Assembly: GCA_947846985.1 (NCBI GenBank)
Contig: CANTUZ010000001.1
Location: 5,687,504-5,751,503, forward strand
Reading direction: 5' to 3'
Length of the DNA: 64,000 bases
Source: Fratercula arctica
Taxonomy: Eukaryota; Chordata; Aves; Charadriiformes; Alcidae
Shown here: positions 23,256-34,580 of the stretch, piece by piece
Position numbering within the stretch: position 1 is the stretch's first letter
How the letters are laid out: each line of letters starts with the position of its first letter
The notes under the pieces: model-generated
What the model saw: the letters and a program-made list of their open reading frames with translations, nothing else
Told to the model about the DNA's origin: nothing
Database searches by the model: none
Program-made: the position numbers and the translations under genes

Positions 23256-25704
23256 ATTTCATTTTTCTATTTTTAAGACTTTTTTAAAGAAAAGAAAATT
23301 GGAACCAGTTCAAAACTCTGTGATTAAATGTGATGTCACAATAACAAAATAGTATACGAGGCTTGCTGGACTGCTAATCTGAAAATATTAAGGTACTTTC
23401 AAATACAGATGAATTTTTTTTGCAACTATTTTTTTTCTTTCTTTCTTGTTTTACACACACATACACACAGAAAAAAAATAAACTGCTCTACCTGACTTGT
23501 GTGGCATTTCTAGGCCTGAGCTAGGTAACCACCTGCTGACCTGATTTGCTACGGCCAAGTCAAAGAAAGATCCTTTTGCTCGATGAGAAGAAAACTCACC
23601 TAAGTAGTGTTCTCCTGAGTTTCCTAATGGGATGAGTATTCAGAAAAGGGATACAAAAACCACAAGGGAAGATATGAAGAACCTAGAGTATTTAGAATAC
23701 AAGATCTTGTAGCTGTTCTTCGGTTATCTCTTATTAAATGAAGCATCTCTATTCTGACTATGGCCTTAATACTACTGCCTAAAATGGCAGTAAAAGATTC
23801 ACAGCTGAAGGCACCGAGAGGTGGGAGAGAGACACATGCTGACTGCTACTTTTGGCTTCTCTTTCCACCAGCTCTTGCCTGGTGCCTGTGGTTCTTTCAG
23901 GTGTGGGGCTCAGTGCTGGCCATCAATCACTGTCAATGTCACCGATCCATCTGTAACTCATCTACACATACTCCCAGACTCCAAGAGGGTAGAACAGAAC
24001 CAGTCATTTGGTAGCTAGAAGCTAGTAGTAGAAGGCCTTCTGAGTCTTTAGTCCTCCATGCTGCCTCTCCACCAATGCAAAATTGATCTCCTTAAAATAT
24101 TCATTTTGCTGCAACCGTCCTAAATTCACAATGAGCGTAGTGTGCACCACGGATTGCAGCTCTGCAGAATTGGTGGTGACTTTGATGGTGGGAATTCATT
24201 GCAACTGATATTATCCAACCAAAAGTCAGGCCTCTGTTCCCACCTTGCCATCTGGGTCCTTTGCTGAAGGTAATACCTCCCTTTGCACCATTACTGCCAT
24301 GAATTCTGGAGGTAATCCCTTCCTAATAGTGAAACTACCGCCTCAGCGATTCTTTCTGCCAGTTTTGGGCTAGCATGAACAGCCCTGACTTCTTCCACAG
24401 ATTACTGAAGGAAAGTAGAGGACTAGCTAAGGACTGGCTTGGATTACCAAAGGTAAATAAACTGAAGTAATCTCTGAGAGGTTTCAGTGTTCAGGAGTGT
24501 CTCTGTCCCTCAGTTTAAATGAGAACGTAATCCCATTCATCTTTCCCCATAAACTGTTCCCCCTGGCCCTCACATTTCTCTGTCTGTTCATATTTGCTGT
24601 TCTTGATTTGCTCTTAGTCTATGTGAAATAGTGAATATGGGAGGCCACATTTTTTACTAATTATCGCAAGAAAGGTTTATTAATATATTTTTTTTGCAAA
24701 TGTTGTAGCATGAACCTCATGACATAGAAAAATCATGTAATTTTTCTGTACTTTAATATTTCCCCTTACTCCTTTCTTTCATGGACTATTTACTGTACAT
24801 AAATTACTTTACTTCTCCTCCCAAAACGTGAGTCTCATTGTTTGCTGGTTTCTCCTTATGCTTCTAACCCCTGGTGGTCCTTTTTTCTTTCTATTTCTTT
24901 TTGTTTTGTTTGTTTTCACAACTTTCTTCAATATGTGTGAATTTAATCCCTGTTCATCATCATTAATGAACATACTAATTAAAATACTGACACACTGTTT
25001 GAGAAGGTTGTTTGACACCTCCGCTGTATCCAGTATATACTGTTACTGACTTTGATGTTGACAAATGCACTATTTTTACAATAGCTAGCATATTGTATTA
25101 TTCATACAGTTTTAGTTTTTACAGGAAAAGTTAAATAGTTTAGCATTATTTTACCATTTGTGCTCTTTCCCTCAAAATAAACAAAATGAAATTATTAACT
25201 CCAACTGAAGTATAATTATATTTTCCTGGTTCTTCTGCAAGGGTATTGCATAAGCACATGGGGGTCAAAAAAGAGAGCTGTTAGGAAGAAAAGTGTCTGC
25301 CAAATATTGTTGAGCAATGTATTAACATTATTTAAATTCCTTTTAAAGAGCAGTCCTTCCCCCCACAGTTTCTTCTTGACAGGTGTCAGTTGAAGAAGAG
25401 ATGAGTGCGGGGGTGGGTGTTCTTATCTAAAAGGATTTTAAATAATTTTACTGACATTATTTGAATCAAAATTACTGCCTAAGTAATGTTATAAGGAGCT
25501 TTGTCTTTTAAAGGGTATTCAATTATGTTACATTTCTCAGTAGCCCTACCTTTCAAACTCCCTTCCTCCCCGTGTGGGAATTGTGTGTTTCTATTTTCCC
25601 GGGGTATAGGATGCCACAGTGGTACCTGACTGGTCACAGTAATTAATTGAACATCTCGCAAATATTGGTCTAAGGAGGCACAAGTGAGCTTTAAGGGTTT
25701 GAAG
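23256..25704. other. Unique sequence, no gene seen
   Basis: The right edge of the pyrimidine tract passes into AT-rich DNA. A short CA-rich stretch with an A8 run lies near 23453-23480. Frames are at most 84 codons and no exon or RNA is recognised. Confidence 0.5.
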
Positions 25705-25815
25705 TGCTGACTCGCTTTGCTGTGAACCTGCGGCAGTTGAGCAGTTCTGCGGCTGTGGAGTGATGGGGGTCCTGAGGCGCCGGGCTTGAGTGATTGGGTA
25801 CGCGCTGTGCGTTCA
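25705..25815. promoter_or_regulatory. Small CpG cluster, possible regulatory patch
   Basis: About eight CpG sites lie within 110 bp (for example GAGGCGCCGGGC and TACGCGCTGTGCG), against very few in the surrounding kilobases. In vertebrate genomes retained CpG marks weakly methylated or young sequence. The patch is far shorter than a normal CpG island. Function is inference only. Confidence 0.3.
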
Positions 25816-25928
25816 GAATGGCAGAAAAACAGCAGAGGATTGCTAGCAGAGAATTTTAAGTAAACTTAAGAGCACCGTAGTTCTGCTCTGTGCCCTTTCT
25901 TCCTCTGTTTTTCTTTCTGATCTATTTG

Positions 25929-25952
25929 AAAAAAAAAAAAAAAAAAAAAAAA
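25929..25952 (+). repeat. A24 homopolymer
   Basis: Twenty-four consecutive A lie about 115 bp after the CpG cluster. No retroposed gene body is recognised upstream, so it is not shown to be a poly(A) tail. Confidence 0.95.
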
Positions 25953-26566
25953 TATTTTTCAGCCTCTTTGGGCGAGTGGCTCTCTTTGAAGGAAAACTAA
26001 TACCATGTTTTTTTTTCCTTAAACTTGCTCTAAAAATAGGAATAATAAATCTATTATGCATCGTCCATTGAGCTTATTTGTGCATCTCTTTTGAATTGTC
26101 GGCAAAGAGGCTGGCAGAGTTTTTTAAATAGTGGCAGATGATGTGTTTGAGGAAAAGTTTACATTTTAATAGCTGTGTCCAAAACTAGCTGCTGTTGTTG
26201 ATAAACATGAGAATTGTGTTCTTCTCAATACATTACAAGGAATAATTGACAGGTGAAATGGGGAAACTAAGAATAAGATTTTTTTTAATTCGATGTCTGA
26301 TTCTGCTGGTAACTTGTAGAGCAGCTCAGCATAGAATGGATTAGGTCTTGTTCCCATAACCTCTGTGAACTGATGCAGCAGTGTTAGAGGTGCTTGGAGG
26401 AAGACCCCAAGGTAACACATTTTTCCTAATAAAGGTTTCCAGAGTTTGAAATGCAGAAGAATTGTGCTTCTTTTTCAGAAATTATTCATGTCCTGCATAA
26501 TATAGGGGGGGAAAGCATTAAACAGTCCTAAACTGAAAGACTATCAATAGAATATAGGGTTATCAG

Positions 26567-26617
26567 ATAATACCTATCAACTAATATACAAAATAATACC
26601 TATCAACTAATATACAA
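26567..26617 (+). repeat. Two 26-bp tandem copies
   Basis: A unit beginning ATAATACCTATC and ending ATATACAA occurs twice head to tail, at 26567-26592 and 26593-26617. It is a simple recent duplication with no recognised function. Confidence 0.95.
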
Positions 26618-26643
26618 TATAGACATATAACTATAGTGGTTTG

Positions 26644-26719
26644 TGACTGAAAACTGTTAATCATATAATCATAGAATCTACGATTCTATGATTCTATTAT
26701 TCTATGACTGAAAACAGTT
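26644..26719. repeat. Hairpin of CR1-tail octamers between 15-bp direct repeats
   Basis: AATCATAGAATC at 26667-26678 and GATTCTATGATT at 26682-26693 are perfect 12-bp inverted repeats with a 3-bp loop (TAC). The arms are made of ATTCTATG, the octamer that ends CR1 elements. The 46-bp block is flanked by TGACTGAAAACTGTT (26644-26658) and TGACTGAAAACAGTT (26705-26719), which match at 14 of 15 bases. It may be the joined tails of two opposed CR1 insertions otherwise lost, or a small insertion with a target duplication. Confidence 0.75.
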
Positions 26720-28809
26720 GCTAGCTGAACATTTGAGAAATGTTGGTATAAGTAAATGTAACTCAACAAACCAAACCAAAAGTTAAATAAAATTCCGTCA
26801 TTCACTTCAGTGGCCAGTCCAGCACAAACCACGGTATTCCCTAATAATAAAAATTCAGAGAACCACTGAAAAGCAAAGATATTAAAAATATATATATATA
26901 AATGATTCCCTAGTAAAGTCTCATCTTTGTACAAATTCTTTCCCTATGGTAAACTTCCTAGATATATAGAAGAATCCTCCAACCCCTAAAAAAGGATTTC
27001 TATTCATTATGTATTTCTTTGCCCTATATTAAATAAATCTGGAAAGAAAAACTGTCTATTAGTACACTTTCCCTTCCATAAGCTGAATTTCAGGGAGGCT
27101 TAGAGATGCTATTCAACCTGATTATGTTATTTGCAGTATCCTGGCTGACTACATACACAGATCAGAAATTATTTCTACATGTTTTGCGTGATTTAGAGAT
27201 TTAATTTTTAATACGTATGTAAATATTTGTCATATAAATGTGGAAAAAAAAAAAAATCCTAGAGCTGCTGTGATTTTCTATTAGACAAATAACCCCCTAG
27301 GTAGATAAATATGCTAAGACGTGTCCAAGTAAGTAAGGCAGTAAACAAAGCAATAAGCAGAATCTGGAACTTGTTATTCAAAAGGAGCAGATCTAATGTC
27401 CATTTTTCTTCTGTTTCTCCAGAAAGGTCCATGGAGGATCAGAGACTGAGATAAGGATTGAGAAAGCTGAGCTGATCACAGCATGCTCTAAAATGTAGAA
27501 TTATTTTGGAGAATTTAACTTCACCTCTTCATCCTCACTAATAGCTATTTATGTAGCATCCTATATTTGTGAGGTTCTCTTCAGAAATGATGAGAAAGAC
27601 ATGATCTCTGGCTCAAAGTAGAGAAACAAGAATCATAACAAGAGATGAAGGAAAGTGGGTGGGAGGAAGAAGGTTTATAACAAGTAAAGGTAATTGGATG
27701 GTAATTGCATATAGATTTCAGCATTTAAGCTTAGAATCAGGACAGAGAGAAAAAGAGGAGTAGCTCGAGTTGAGTGTTAAAAATTACAGCTCTGGAGAAG
27801 CCATTTGAAAGTCAGGAGAGTAGCCACCCGTTCAGTAGAAAACAGTGAGATACAAAAAGGTTTATGGAAAAAAGTGGAAGACTTGGGACTGTGAGTTTCT
27901 AATGTTCTGCACACCTCAATAGGTCAGAAAATCGTCAAAAGACGGGTAAAGGATGAGACTTAAGATCTGTATGTCCTTCCCTTGTATTTCCCTTCACTCC
28001 ACGGATATGTTTACATGTCTTGGTATCTAGCATCTGGAAATTCAAAAGATTGTGAGCAAGACAGTGTCTAAGCTGTGAGGCTGTGATAATTTATATATTT
28101 TTGACCCCAGCAGATCCCAAAGAATTCAAGGAAGGCAAACACTCTTCTCTGAAATCTGTCACACACATGAAGGACCCATACCAACCTGTCCTCCACACCA
28201 TCTTCCTGCAGAGGAAGTTGCTAGAAAGAAATCAGCTGAAATGTTAGGCTTTCATTCAGTGTAAATTTGGAAGTTTAGGGATATGTACTGGAGAGGAATC
28301 TCTGTGGTCAGTGCATCCAGTCCTCTGCACACTCTCTGTCTCACAGGATCCCTTCTGTGAATATAAGCTACATCTTGAAACTAGCTCAGAGGTTATTTCG
28401 CTCCTACTGTTCTGGCTCCAGATTGCTCTAGTGCATACGTTTTCATCATAGTTCCTAATTAAAACACATTTCTGACCAGTTTATTACCCACTGCACCTTG
28501 TGGTTCTGGTTTTGTTTTTTTTTTTTTTTTTTTTCTTCTTTTCTGATGCTTCCCTGACCAGTGTATTTATAAAGAGCAATCATAAACTGGTGTCTTGCCT
28601 TAATAAAAACTTACCTTTTTCTAGACTTTCTAAGTAGACCTCTTGTGCATCAGACTAAGCACATGCTCCTGCTGGAGTTCATATTTGCAGGTAAGGTCTT
28701 TTAAAGGTTTTTTCTGTAGCACAAACACTTTCTTACCATTGCAACCCATACCTTTCTTTAAGTATTGTATTATTCACCCTATCTTCTTGTACTTCCAGCA
28801 CCTGAGAAT
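26720..28809. other. Unique AT-rich sequence, no gene seen
   Basis: A short TA repeat lies at 26887-26901 and a T20 run at 28515-28534. No coding exon or RNA is recognised. The 65-codon + frame near 28643 is chance level. Confidence 0.5.
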
Positions 28810-28942
28810 CTTTTCCTCTCTCTCCCACAGAAGAATGTAGTTATGGTGACATGTGCATTTTTCACCTCTGCACTGCACTGCTGTTTTTCATTGCATATAT
28901 TGCTGAATGGAAGAAAATAATGTACAGTCTCAGCTGGTTACT

Positions 28943-29337
28943 GACCTCCCCCATGTATCACGATGAGCCATAAAGGTCCTGTTGCTCCCTTGGCTGTCGG
29001 TGAACTCTGCTCATCAAAGCAATTCATAAATAAGGCTGCAAATACCTTAGAGATTCTCCTTCTAGGTGCCTCAGCAACTACCGGAATAATTTTTAACTAT
29101 TTAAGCATAAGTCATACAGCAGACAGAAAAAGAATCATTTCATTGGAGATGAACAGGTTGACCAAGCTTCCAGAAAACATCCGCACTGAATTGAACCACT
29201 TGTTGACTGCATCAGGAGATTTCCCCTGTTTGATCAAATCTTTCCAAATCCATAAAGAGAATGAAATTTGTGACAACTATCCCCATATAAGAATGATCTT
29301 ACCCCGAGCAGAACTTTGCCTACCTATTATCTGCTAA
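28943..29337 (+). other. Unassigned 124-codon ORF
   Basis: An ATG at 28963 opens a frame of 124 residues to the TAA at 29335-29337; the upstream in-frame stop is TGA at 28942-28944. The middle contains a mildly hydrophobic stretch (about 28-46) and the C-terminal part is charged then cysteine-containing. No domain is recognised. About 115 bp upstream, 28810-28830 is a pyrimidine-rich tract ending CCCACAG, a good-looking splice acceptor, but the frame directly after it stops before this ORF starts. Two or three frames of this length are expected by chance in the window, so the call is weak. Confidence 0.15.
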
Positions 29338-29924
29338 ACACTCAAATATTCTAATGATGGTAACCAAAACAAAGACCATAAATATATAATATAGATTCTA
29401 CTCACTGCAAGCAAATCACAGCATTTCTGTTTTTCAGATCAATACATTTTATTTCTCAAGCCAAAGGAATGTGAATATTATTGTAGCCCATGACATTTGT
29501 AGGGCTGTCCAACATGGATATTTATTAAAATCAAAATAAAGCTTCTCTGGAGTCCAGTTGGTGTTTACTAATCTCTTCCTTTAAAAAAATTACTTGGACC
29601 TTTTCTTGTGTTTGCAAGATGAAAAAGAATGAAGATACTTAGCCAAGCAGGAAGCAAAGAAAAAAGCAATTCAGAAATCCTCATATTAAAGAAAATATGT
29701 TTTTTGAAAGATTTTTCCCTTTTTATTAACCCAAGAATTTTCCTTTAAGCTGAGGTCTCAATGGGTGATATTTGGAGGGAATTTCAGGGATTTTTTTAAG
29801 AAAGTGCTGCGTATCTTTCTTTGATTGCAGTTAACAAAAGATGAAAAAGTAAATAACTAATCACTAATGATCATGTGGAGCTCACTGCCACAAAATAGTC
29901 CACCTGAGCACTTAGGAGGATTCC
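29338..29924. other. Unique AT-rich sequence, no gene seen
   Basis: No exon, RNA or element is recognised. AATAAA-like hexamers near 29534 have no upstream gene to serve. Confidence 0.5.
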
Positions 29925-30385
29925 CAAGGACACGCGCTGTGTTGTGATGTACAGCGGTGGAAGAATCAACAAGTGTGCACGTATGTTTGCAAGAATGGCT
30001 GGTAAAATTGGAACGTGTTGCCTACAACCTAACAAAATAATTGAAGGATAAAGGCAATACAGTTCCCTTTCTACCCCATAGCGCAGGGGCAGCCAGGAGA
30101 GACCCACACCTGGTGTGTGCAGGCTTCAATGCAGGATTAAGGGGTTGTAGGTCCCGGTGTGGGTACCCACAGGGGTACGACCATCACGTCTCCAACAGGA
30201 AGGGTGTGAAAATAGCTCTGAGAAGAGAGATGCGCGCTTGTAACCCCCACATCCCAGGGTCGGGGGGAGTTGTGTGCATTCAACGTGGTGTGTCTGCGTG
30301 GGTGCGTGTGGGTGCGATTACAGCTTTTGGGGATTAGTTACAGGAGGATGTCTCGAAATGCGTAGACGTTCGTTAGCATTTTGCA
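29925..30385. promoter_or_regulatory. CpG-enriched patch, possible small CpG island
   Basis: Around fifteen or more CpG sites lie between 30078 and 30375 (for example GATGCGCGCTTG and GTAGACGTTCG), and the GC content is visibly above the neighbouring kilobases. A 98-codon frame on + (30041-30337, non-ATG start) and a 78-codon frame on - (29871-30107) are by-products of the higher GC. Orphan CpG patches in gene deserts sometimes mark enhancers or non-coding RNA promoters, but nothing here proves that. Confidence 0.35.
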
Positions 30386-33300
30386 AGTGTCTCATGTTGT
30401 GGTTTATTTGTTTTATTGCTGGATTGATCCTGACTGTATAGCTCACTGATTGCAAGATAATGACGTGTCGTTAGTAAATTGACATACCTCCTTGATACTG
30501 ATTTGATTTAAACCACATGAATTGAGCAGGGTTTTTTCCCCGTCACACCTAGGAATGGAGCACTGGTTTTAAGGCACAGTAATAAGTTACACTCCTGGGC
30601 CAAAAATCAAATCTAAAGGAAACTTTTGGGGAGGTATTTGTAAAAATACATGATTTTTTAAAGAAATATGATTTATAGTCATTGCACTAATTTTCAAAGT
30701 TATATCTTGACAGGGTGCTTCTAGACCTTTTCAGCTGAACTGAAACAGAAAGTCTCCCAGCAGTGGCTTTTCCAGGCCATTTCTAGCTCAGTATCTTAGA
30801 GACAACTCCGAATATTAAAGGGCTTTCAGGTAAGCTTCTGCACTTTTTGTTTGGTAAAAAAACCTGGCCGCCTAGCTGGAGAAACTCAGACCACATTCTG
30901 GATCAATACTCCATTTCATGATTTTAAGGTTATCTCCAGTTGAACTTCAGAAACATCTGTTGCACGAAGGATAATTAGTAGAGATCAAAAAAAAAGCCAG
31001 ACACCGAAAAACTTAAATATGAACAAAAGCTTCTGCAATGATACGTTTCTTCACATAAACAAAATAAATGAGGGTGGCAAGCTGTGAGATACCCACAAAA
31101 TGGACTACTCAGTAAGTACCAGTATGAAGAGGACAGCCAGAGGTGGTGCTGCTGTCAGAGGAGAGCTGTGGGAAAGAAATAAGAAGTACAAAAATACATG
31201 TATTGGAGAGTGAGGGAGAGTAAAAGAAGCTGAGAATTCAGAAGTACACCAGAACACCCACTGGGTTTGTTTTGAACTAATCCAATCCATTATTTTTATT
31301 TTTTTATTTTTTTATTTTTTTTTAATCCTTTTGGTCTGAAAACTGAAACCACTGATTCTTTCCTGTTGGTCTCTATGCCTCTTTTAGCTACTTTAATAAA
31401 AAAACAAACAAACAAACAAAAAAAAAACAAGAAAAAAAAAACAATCAAAGAATTACAGCACAGCACCATCTACGGTTGCTAAAACTCCTCAGAACCACAG
31501 CATTAGAGGCACTGGGCTGTTCTCAGCAGAAAATGGGCTGTTCTTTAAAACATATCAAAGAAGAGCTGAAGAAACAGTAATGGGTGGAGGGGTCTCCTGT
31601 GTTAAACTTGGGTTGCAAAACTATTCTCTGATGTTATTGGGGCCACATTCCGGGAAGGTGAGATAGAACTTCACAAAAAGTGTAACCAAGTGCAGTTTAT
31701 TTAAAGAAAAGGAGGGGGAAAATATTTTGCTGACACAGGGAAAAGAGTGAAGGCAATAACAGCATGAACAGTCTGGCAGCTACAACAGATGATTGGGAGT
31801 CAAGATATCATTTCACTCCACCACCTGAAAAAAAGATCATCTTCAACAAGCCTTGCAACCTGTAGCTTTAAGCAGAGATCCTCTACATTTCTGGAGGTTT
31901 CAGTGTGACCATTAGCTTCTTAGAAGAAAGGCTATTAATATGCAATAAGCTCAAAAATAGTAAGACCAAAGCACTAGTTTACGTATCTGAAAAATAAAAT
32001 TAAAAAGCAACAGTTACTGAAACATGAAGATAATATTCTTGGCCAACTCCTTCCTATGTGACGCAATTTTTTCTGCTTTTTCTTTTTCTCCTTAGCCTTT
32101 TCCTTCATGTCTTTAGGAGGATGTATACATGACAGGCCTGATATACCTGTTGCAGTAGTGTTTGCTTTAAAGAAGTCCTAATTCTGCTCTTACACAAAGA
32201 GTTATTTCTTGGTTCACTGAATTACACCTGCTTTGCTTTGGTATGAATGAAAGGAGTTTTAAACTGCTTCTCAAGGTACTACAGAAGCAGTAACAAACTC
32301 CTGCAACGGGGTCTACGTCAGACAGACAGACGAGATGTCAATCCACAGATTCTGGCAGAGGAGGTTGCCATGGAATCACAGATACTTCCTAGATGTGAAA
32401 AATGTTATTTTGATGTCTCTTGAATTGGATAAGGAAATATTTGTCGGTAAGGCTGGGATTTACCTCATCAAGGTTTAGCTCTCTAGAGTTAGGCGTTATT
32501 CAGGTGCTATCTATGGTCAGTAAGAAAACAGAGGCATCCTCAGAAGGTATGGTCATGTTCGTTATTGTGAATACTCGGGTTAGGATGGTTTTCTAAGTAA
32601 CATCTCTCTCCACTGACTACAGAAGGAAGCCCAGTTTAGGCTACATACCTAATTTTTCATAGTCTAAATTTCAGTCAAATGCATTTCATGTTTCACCTTA
32701 TTTTAGGAGGGAATTAATTAGTGTTGTAGGTGCTTAACCACTGAAGGCTAGAATACAGCAAAATGGACTTCCTTGGGTCTCAGATAATCCATATGAGGAT
32801 GCAATCCACTCATTAGTAATAGGATGGGAACTCCAGACTAAAACATCTCATGTATTGAAAAATAACAGCAACTCAACATTAACGTAGGATTCTAAAGAAC
32901 TGAACCTCCCCTTCCCAAGATGTGAAAGGATTTGGGTAAAGTATTTTCTTACACTCTTTTGAAAATTTTCCTTTAAGACAACTCACAAACATCCTCAAAA
33001 ATTAATCACAATCAGATACCAAACGGTAGAATGGCAAACTAATCTCTCTTTCAGTTTTGGCCTATATTAATAATATGCTTCAGCATCATAACTGTTTTCA
33101 GCCAATTGGTTTAAATGTAGTTAATCTCAAAGGCAACTGAAGTTTGCCATAGAAGTATTGGTTCAGTTTCTAGCACAACTGCTACAGTTTAGCTGTGGGG
33201 AAAAATATTTGACTTCTTTTGATCAGACTAAAAATACAGAAAAATCCAGGGAAGGTGACAGCCTTGTTCATCAAACGAAGACACACAGTCTTCATTTCAG

Positions 33301-33811
33301 TTAACGATGCCAAGTAATGGCATGCAGAGGATCATTTCAGTGACATAGAAAAAACGGAGAGAATACTTCTATTGTTAATTACAACAATTATTTTCTGATG
33401 GATAGAACATTTAATGGAACAAAATAATTACAGGAGGATTGCCTAATTCAGTTATTTGATTATTCACAATTTTAAGAGAGAAGTTTTTCTGCTCTGCACG
33501 GTGCACCGTCTTGCTCCCATGGATTTCCAACAGCTGCTAATGACACTGAACAAACTGGAGGTTTGGTTCTCCTAAGATACTTGAGAAACAGCAAAAGTTC
33601 TCCTGAATCAGGCCTTATGCCTAGCTAAAAAACCATGGGAGGTACTTTTTGAGCTTCCCAACCACTACAAGGTAGGAAATGCCCAATTCCAAAAAACATC
33701 CTGTTGAGATCCAGCAGTCAGAAGGGCTGTAGGAAATGGCTGCTGAATTATAGCTCCAGTCTGAAAAAAGGAATTCAACAAGATTTTTCTGTAGGCAATC
33801 TTCTCAAAAGA
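30386..33811. other. Unique AT-rich sequence, no gene seen
   Basis: Simple tracts occur at 31292-31324 (T-rich with spaced A) and 31388-31442 (A-rich with CAAA units). No coding exon, RNA gene or transposon is recognised. Confidence 0.5.
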
Positions 33812-34340
33812 TGTTCTCATGAGACCCCACCTGAAGTACTGTGTCCAGCTCTGGAGTCCTCAGTAGAGGAAGGACACGGACCTGTTGGAAAGGGTCCAGA
33901 GGAGGCCACAAAGAGGGCTGGAGCCCCTCTGCTGTGAGGACAGGCTGAGAGAGCTGGGGTTGTTCAGCCTGGAGAAGAGAAGGCTTTGGGGAAACCTCAG
34001 AGCAGCCTTCCAGTACCTAAAGGAGGCCTATAGAAGAGATGGGGAGGGACTCTTTATGAGGGAATGTAGTGATAGTACGAGGTGTAAAGGTTTTAAACTG
34101 AAAGAGGGGAAATTTAGATTAGATATTAGGAAGAAATTCTTTATTGTGAGGGTGGTGAGACACTGGAACAGGTTGCCCAGGGAAGCTGTGGCTGCCCCAT
34201 CCCTGGAGGTGTTCAAGGCCAGGTTGGACGGGGCTTTGAGCAGCCTGGTCTGGTGGGAGGTGTCCCTGCCCAGGGCAGGGAGCGTGGAACTAGATGATCT
34301 TTAAGGTCCCTTGCAACTCTAACCATTCTATGATTCCATG
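33812..34340 (+). mobile_element. CR1 LINE 3' end, 5'-truncated, ~529 bp
   Basis: Conceptual translation in one frame from 33819 reads MRPHLKYCVQLWSPQ, then a stop, then the C-terminal ORF2 region to VELDDL and a stop at 34302-34304. The 3' UTR GATGATCTTTAAGGTCCC and an ATTCTATGATTCCATG tail follow. This is the conserved C-terminal end of CR1 ORF2, downstream of the reverse transcriptase core. The 5' end is truncated within ORF2, as is usual for CR1. No flanking target duplication is evident. Confidence 0.96.
33819..34304 (+). pseudogene. CR1 ORF2 C-terminal fragment
   Basis: The fragment encodes the region after the reverse transcriptase palm: RPHLKYCVQLWSPQ, then [31 protein letters not shown], and the end [20 protein letters not shown] to VELDDL. 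There is one in-frame TAG at 33864-33866. After it the frame is intact for about 145 codons, so decay is modest. Without the endonuclease and RT domains it has no activity of its own. Confidence 0.9.
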
Positions 34341-34499
34341 AGAAATAGGAGAAAAAACCAAATAGCCTCTCCCTAATAAGCACAGTCACCTGAATTAAAC
34401 AGAGACAAAACCTAGAAAGTGTACTCTCCAAGACTGATAATCGTATTATGTTTCTTTATCTAACTCTGAAGCTTTAAGAGGTTAAGCTTGAAATTATTA
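34341..34499. other. Unique sequence right of CR1
   Basis: Nothing is recognised between the CR1 tail and the A/C-rich tract. Confidence 0.5.
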
Positions 34500-34580
34500 A
34501 AAAGAAACACACAAACGCCCCCCCCCCAAACAACAAAACAACAAACACAAACCAAAAAAAAAACCCAAACAAACAAAAAT
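34500..34580 (+). repeat. A/C-rich low-complexity tract with C10 run
   Basis: The tract is composed almost only of A and C, with ten consecutive C at 34518-34527 and repeated AAAC/CAAA units after it. Confidence 0.9.

Noticed and set aside
22319..23287. 322- and 272-codon frames over the pentamer tract
   Set aside because: Low-complexity translations (F, S, L, P only) of a microsatellite.
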